Origin: Clostridia bacterium
Lineage (GTDB): Bacteria > Bacillota > Clostridia > Oscillospirales > CAG-272
DNA: 43,660 nt
Assembly: GCA_017625935.1 (NCBI GenBank)
Contig: JAGALA010000049.1
Location: 1-43,660, forward strand
Reading direction: 5' to 3'
Shown one piece after another: positions 42,764 through 43,660 of this stretch. Made by a program: the position numbers and the translations under genes. Below the pieces are notes generated by a model. The model ran no database searches, was not told the origin of the DNA, and saw only the letters and a list, made by a program, of their open reading frames with translations. Positions within the stretch are counted from its first letter, which is position 1. Each line of letters begins with the position of its first letter.

Positions 42764-43660
42764 TTATTTCTTTGGATAGCTGTCCTTTAGACCAACGATG
42801 CGGTTATATGTGTTAGGATATTTTGTATCCTTGCAGTAGTAGCCGTTTCTTACGAATTGGAACTTCTCGCCCGGCTTTGCATCGTCAAGGCACTTTTCAA
42901 CAAGCGCACCCTCTACCCTTTGGAGAGACTCGGGATTAAGATAATCATTGTAGGTTTTGCCCTCTGGCATATCACCAAGATTGTCAATTGTAAAGAGCTT
43001 ATCGTAAAGCATAAGGGTTGTCTTTTGAGCGTTTTCGCTGCTAAGCCAATGAATTGTACCCTTAATTTTACGTCCGTCAGTCGGCATACCGTTGCCTGTT
43101 TCAATGTCGGCTGTACATCTGATTTCAACGATTTCACCGTTTTCATCCTTGACAATTTCGTTGCACTTAACGATGTATGCACCCATTAGGCGAACCTCGC
43201 CGTCGGGCTTCAAGCGGAAGAACTTTGGCGGTGGAACCTCCTCAAAGTCACTCTTATCAATATAAATTTCGCGTGTGAACGCAAGATTTCTTGTGCCTGA
43301 CTCGGGGTCGTTGGGATTGTTGGAAACAGGGAAATATTCAACCTTGTTTTCATCATAGTTGGTGATAACGAGCTTAATTGGATTAGCCACGCAAATTCTT
43401 CTCTGTGCGGTCATATTAAGCTCTTCTCTAATACAATGCTCCAAAAGCTCGATATCTACGATGCTGTATGCCTTTGCAACGCCTGCACGGCTGACAAAGT
43501 CGATAATTGATGCAGGGGTGTAGCCACGGCGGCGAAGTCCGCAAAGCGTCGGCATTCTCGGGTCGTCCCAGCCGTCAACCATATTGTTTTCAACAAGGTA
43601 TCTTAAATATCTCTTGCTCATTACAGTATATGTGACGTTAAGACGTGCAAATTCTCTTTG
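42764..43660 (-). CDS. glnS: Glutaminyl-tRNA synthetase, 5' end beyond the window
   Basis: Class Ib synthetase charging tRNA-Gln directly. 298 residues of the C-terminal half are visible. The open frame continues to the right edge, reading EFARLNVTYTVMSKRYL, where VMSKR is the KMSKS-type loop. Then come MVDGWDDPRMPTLCGLRRRG, the anticodon-binding beta-barrels and the C-terminal GYYCKDTK segment. An apparent start at 43621 is the internal Met of the VMSKR loop. Many Firmicutes lack GlnRS and use GatCAB amidation; Clostridia that carry it are known. Confidence 0.96.
   Translation of the reverse strand, partial: QREFARLNVTYTVMSKRYLRYLVENNMVDGWDDPRMPTLCGLRRRGYTPASIIDFVSRAGVAKAYSIVDIELLEHCIREELNMTAQRRICVANPIKLVITNYDENKVEYFPVSNNPNDPESGTRNLAFTREIYIDKSDFEEVPPPKFFRLKPDGEVRLMGAYIVKCNEIVKDENGEIVEIRCTADIETGNGMPTDGRKIKGTIHWLSSENAQKTTLMLYDKLFTIDNLGDMPEGKTYNDYLNPESLQRVEGALVEKCLDDAKPGEKFQFVRNGYYCKDTKYPNTYNRIVGLKDSYPKK

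Overview
The window looks like a chromosome segment of a Clostridia-type Firmicute, probably an uncultured gut lineage. The evidence is a PolC-type replicative polymerase, the pyrH-frr-uppS-cdsA-dxr-rseP-ispG-polC cluster, a BlaI regulator, a VanZ-like protein, a DUF3343 protein and an infC-rpmI-rplT operon with a Firmicute-style leader. Base composition is moderately low in G+C. Almost everything reads on the minus strand. No rRNA, tRNA, CRISPR array, transposase or phage structural gene was seen.

Layout from left to right. (a) 1-2796, plus strand: the MgtE Mg2+ channel (cut by the window edge), then a DUF3343 Se/S-carrier-like protein coupled to a cysteine-desulfurase-family enzyme. (b) 2804-6155, minus: rpe with a VanZ-like gene, ispD-ispF, an orphan BlaI repressor and a lone acyl carrier protein. 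An unknown winged-helix protein (6282-6986, plus) diverges from the last of these. (c) 7031-17714, minus: pyrH, frr, uppS, cdsA, dxr, rseP, ispG, polC. (d) 17889-18065: rpsU (S21), with its own promoter and terminator. (e) 18162-35174, minus: a 14-gene run dprA-topA-trmFO-plsX-rnc-radical SAM-smc-ftsY-rdgB-yhbY-nadD-yqeK-rsfS-leuS. Many of its genes overlap by 1-11 nt and it starts from one strong promoter. (f) 35259-37329: infC-rpmI-rplT with a structured leader, then a SpoU-type methyltransferase. (g) 37604-42632: an accessory segment with a domain-permuted GH3 glycosidase and an A+T-rich two-gene cassette preceded by a 19-codon ORF. (h) 42764-43660: the 3' part of glnS.

How the genes fit together. 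Four steps of the MEP isoprenoid pathway (dxr, ispD, ispF, ispG) lie in two operons. One of these also carries uppS and cdsA, which link isoprenoid supply to wall and membrane lipid synthesis. The long dprA-leuS run mixes DNA topology and segregation, RNA processing, protein targeting, lipid initiation (plsX), NAD synthesis and ribosome maturation.

The points most worth a second look are the unassigned cassette at 40034-42632 (a Gly/Ala-rich membrane-segment protein plus a 472-residue His-rich protein, with a small leader ORF and its own promoter), a one-base frameshift in plsX, an AUU start codon in infC behind an L20-type leader, the permuted GH3 enzyme, and the dyad operator overlapping the blaI promoter. 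Promoter, terminator and start assignments were made by eye; no database search was run.
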